A stretch of 64,000 bases of DNA from Microbacterium sp. MF43 (GTDB lineage Bacteria; Actinomycetota; Actinomycetes; Actinomycetales; Microbacteriaceae): the NCBI RefSeq assembly GCF_012847295.1, contig NZ_JABBDY010000003.1, forward strand, positions 620,001 to 684,000, read 5' to 3'. How positions within the stretch are numbered: position 1 is the first letter of the stretch; each line of letters begins with the position of its first letter. A program made the position numbers and the translations under genes. Below are positions 61,535-64,000 of the stretch, one piece after another. The notes under the pieces are model-generated. The model made no database searches and was not told the DNA's origin. It worked only from the letters and a program-made list of their open reading frames with translations.

Positions 61535-63475
61535 GTGAGCACGAGTCAGCAGACGGATCCGCTGATCGGCCGTCTGGTCGACGGCCGATACCGCGTCCGT
61601 GCTCGCATCGCGCGGGGTGGCATGGCCACGGTGTACGTGGCGACCGATCTGCGCCTCGAGCGTCGCGTCGCCCTGAAGGTGATGCATGGCCACCTGAGCG
61701 ACGACACCGTCTTCCAGAGCCGCTTCATCCAGGAGGCGCGCGCGGCCGCCCGATTGGCCGACCCCCACGTGGTGAACGTGTTCGACCAGGGCCAGGACGG
61801 CGACATGGCCTACCTGGTGATGGAGTACCTCCCGGGCATCACGCTGCGGGAGCTGCTGCGCGAGCAGCGCCGGCTGACCGTGCCGCAGGCCGTCTCGATC
61901 CTCGACGCGATCCTGTCGGGGCTGGCCGCCGCGCACCGCGCCGGGATCGTGCATCGCGACGTGAAACCCGAGAACGTGCTCCTCGCCGAGGATGGCCGCA
62001 TCAAGATCGGCGACTTCGGCCTGGCCCGCGCCACCACCGCGAACACGGCGACAGGCGCGCAGCTGCTCGGCACGATCGCCTATCTCGCGCCCGAACTCGT
62101 CACACGCGGCACGGCCGACGCCCGCAGCGACATCTATGCGCTGGGCATCATGCTCTACGAGATGCTGACCGGCGAGCAGCCCTACAAGGGCGAGCAGCCG
62201 ATGCAGATCGCGTTCCAGCACGCCACCGACTCGGTGCCGCGGCCCAGCGTGAGGAACCCGGGAGTTCCCGAGCCGCTCGACGAGCTCGTGCTGTGGGCGA
62301 CCGAGAAGAATCCCGACGACCGCCCGTCCGATGCACGCGAGATGCTCGACCGCCTGCGCGAGATCGAGCGGGAACTCGCGATCACCCCCGTGGTGACGCG
62401 CACCGCGGCGCCGGGCGCGCATGACGACGGCATCCCGTCCGGCGAGCTCACCGCGGTCATGCCCGCGGCGGTCATCACCGACCCGACCCTCCCCGTCGAG
62501 GAGGTCGACAACGCGACCCGCCTGCGGAGTGCGGCCAAGCGCCGGCGCGCGAAGGGCGGCTGGATCGTCGCGCTCGTCATTCTGCTGGCCGCTCTCGCCG
62601 GGGGTCTGGGCTGGTGGTTCGGCTCCGGTCCGGGTTCGCTGGTCGCGGTGACGGATGTCTCGGGCATGACCTTCGCCGAGGCGCAGCAGCGTCTCGCCGA
62701 GGACTCCCTCGTCGCCGTCGAACGCGGCGAGAACAGTCTCGAGATCGAACCAGGCCTGGCCATCGGCACCGATCCTCCCAGCGGCACGCGCGTCGACAAG
62801 GACGCCGAGATCGTCGTGCTCATCTCGCTCGGCCCGGCCGAGGCCACGCTCGAATCGATGCTCGGCAAGGACAAGACCGAGGTCGCCGGGATCCTCTCGG
62901 CGGAGGAGATCACGGTCGACGGCGAGCGGGGCTTCTACACCGAAACGCCCGCGAACGGGATCGTCGGCGTCATGATCCACCCCCGCGACGGCAGCGAGGA
63001 CGTGCCGTGCGGTGAGGGCTGCACCGTGCATCAGGGCGACTCCGCGACGCTGTGGGTCTCGCTCGGACCGCTGCCGGGGGTTCGCGGCCAGGATCAAGGC
63101 GCCGCGCGCGCCACCCTGACCGACGCGCAGCTCGAGGTCTCCGAGGACGTCATCGAGCAGGCCAGCGACGAGATCGCCGAAGGGCTCGTGATCGGCACGA
63201 GCGAGCGCGAGGGCGGCGGGTGGTGGCGCCCCGGTGACGAGATCACCCTCATCGTGTCGACCGGTCCCCCGCTCTTCGAGGTGCCCGATGTCGTAGGCAT
63301 GTCGCGCGACGAGGCCATCGGAGCTCTCGAGGGTGCGGGATTCCAGGTCGACTACTCGGCGCTGTGGGCTCCGTTCCCCGACGAGGTCACCGAGGTCTCC
63401 TCATCGGATCCCGAGGCCGGCGCCATGCTCGAGAAGGGCACCCGCATCTACATCGAGATCACCGTCAGCGGCTGA
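61535..63475 (+). CDS. Stk1 family PASTA serine/threonine kinase (PknL-like)
   Basis: A 646-residue membrane kinase. The N-terminal kinase domain (residues 12-275) has GGMATVY in the glycine loop, the catalytic loop HRDVKPENVLL (near 140), DFGLA (near 160) and an APE-like APELV. A membrane helix lies at about 343-367 and four PASTA repeats fill the outside part; the second has an unusual insertion with two close cysteines (VPCGEGCTV). PASTA domains sense muropeptides or lipid II. Position next to the Rv2175c-type gene and aroG points to pknL orthology. The GTG start follows a TAGACT hexamer. Confidence 0.93.
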   Translation: MSTSQQTDPLIGRLVDGRYRVRARIARGGMATVYVATDLRLERRVALKVMHGHLSDDTVFQSRFIQEARAAARLADPHVVNVFDQGQDGDMAYLVMEYLPGITLRELLREQRRLTVPQAVSILDAILSGLAAAHRAGIVHRDVKPENVLLAEDGRIKIGDFGLARATTANTATGAQLLGTIAYLAPELVTRGTADARSDIYALGIMLYEMLTGEQPYKGEQPMQIAFQHATDSVPRPSVRNPGVPEPLDELVLWATEKNPDDRPSDAREMLDRLREIERELAITPVVTRTAAPGAHDDGIPSGELTAVMPAAVITDPTLPVEEVDNATRLRSAAKRRRAKGGWIVALVILLAALAGGLGWWFGSGPGSLVAVTDVSGMTFAEAQQRLAEDSLVAVERGENSLEIEPGLAIGTDPPSGTRVDKDAEIVVLISLGPAEATLESMLGKDKTEVAGILSAEEITVDGERGFYTETPANGIVGVMIHPRDGSEDVPCGEGCTVHQGDSATLWVSLGPLPGVRGQDQGAARATLTDAQLEVSEDVIEQASDEIAEGLVIGTSEREGGGWWRPGDEITLIVSTGPPLFEVPDVVGMSRDEAIGALEGAGFQVDYSALWAPFPDEVTEVSSSDPEAGAMLEKGTRIYIEITVSG

Positions 63476-63492
63476 CCCGCTGACGGGCGTGC

Positions 63493-64000
<508 letters not shown>

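Noticed and set aside
62640-63470. Possible tandem repeat at the kinase 3' end
   Set aside because: These are diverged PASTA domains, not DNA-level repeats.

Overview
The window is a contiguous piece of a high-GC actinobacterial chromosome, most likely Microbacterium or a close relative in the Microbacteriaceae. The reasons are the GC-rich codon use, actinobacteria-restricted families (DUF3040, DUF3043, a Rv2175c-type regulator, a Wag31-type DivIVA, SepF with no ftsA), a cytochrome bcc-aa3 respiratory chain with a diheme QcrC, and gene order from mraZ to aroG that matches the mycobacterial Rv2165c-Rv2178c neighbourhood. I see no rRNA, tRNA, CRISPR array, transposase, integrase or phage gene. 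The right edge cuts aroG.

Layout. 0.2-8.6 kb is a set of small metabolic genes (zinc alcohol dehydrogenase, DUF1653, NAD(P)-binding protein, amino acid permease, serine hydrolase, FAD monooxygenase, homocysteine methyltransferase, PEP-mutase-like protein, YchJ, DksA-like). 8.9-10.2 kb holds two exported proteins of unknown function. 10.2-14.5 kb is a tightly overlapped four-gene operon for making, activating and transferring a sialic-acid-like nonulosonic acid; it is the most distinctive accessory module. 14.7-19 kb has a reductase-like protein, a 5'-3' exonuclease, a PHP-domain protein, a membrane protein and trpD. 19-28.7 kb encodes the respiratory chain in two convergent arms (ctaE-qcrCAB on the plus strand, ctaCDF on the minus strand) with a rhodanese and a PP2C phosphatase between them, followed by an ErpA-type Fe-S protein. 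28.7-40.5 kb contains a dipeptidase, DUF3043, pyrD, nrdR, hisD, a membrane protein, dnaE, DinB, GNAT and RluA genes. 40.5-58.0 kb is the division and cell wall (dcw) cluster, all on the minus strand except one small GntR gene between murG and murC: mraZ-rsmH-ftsL-ftsI-murF-mraY-murD-ftsW-murG-(gntR)-murC-ftsQ-ftsZ-yggS-sepF-yggT-divIVA-lspA-rluA. murE, murB and ddl are not in it. 58.2-64 kb carries DUF3040, a polyprenyl diphosphate synthase, the Rv2175c-type protein, a LysM wall protein, a PASTA kinase and the end of aroG.

Regulatory reading. About twenty genes on both strands start with ATG or GTG placed 6-7 bases after a TAGNNT-like -10 hexamer and have no usable Shine-Dalgarno sequence, which points to widespread leaderless mRNAs. 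MraZ-type operator repeats precede mraZ, an AT-rich island with two inverted repeats precedes ftsZ, and a perfect 18-bp palindrome occurs three times within a strong excess of the heptamer GGATGCC/GGCATCC.
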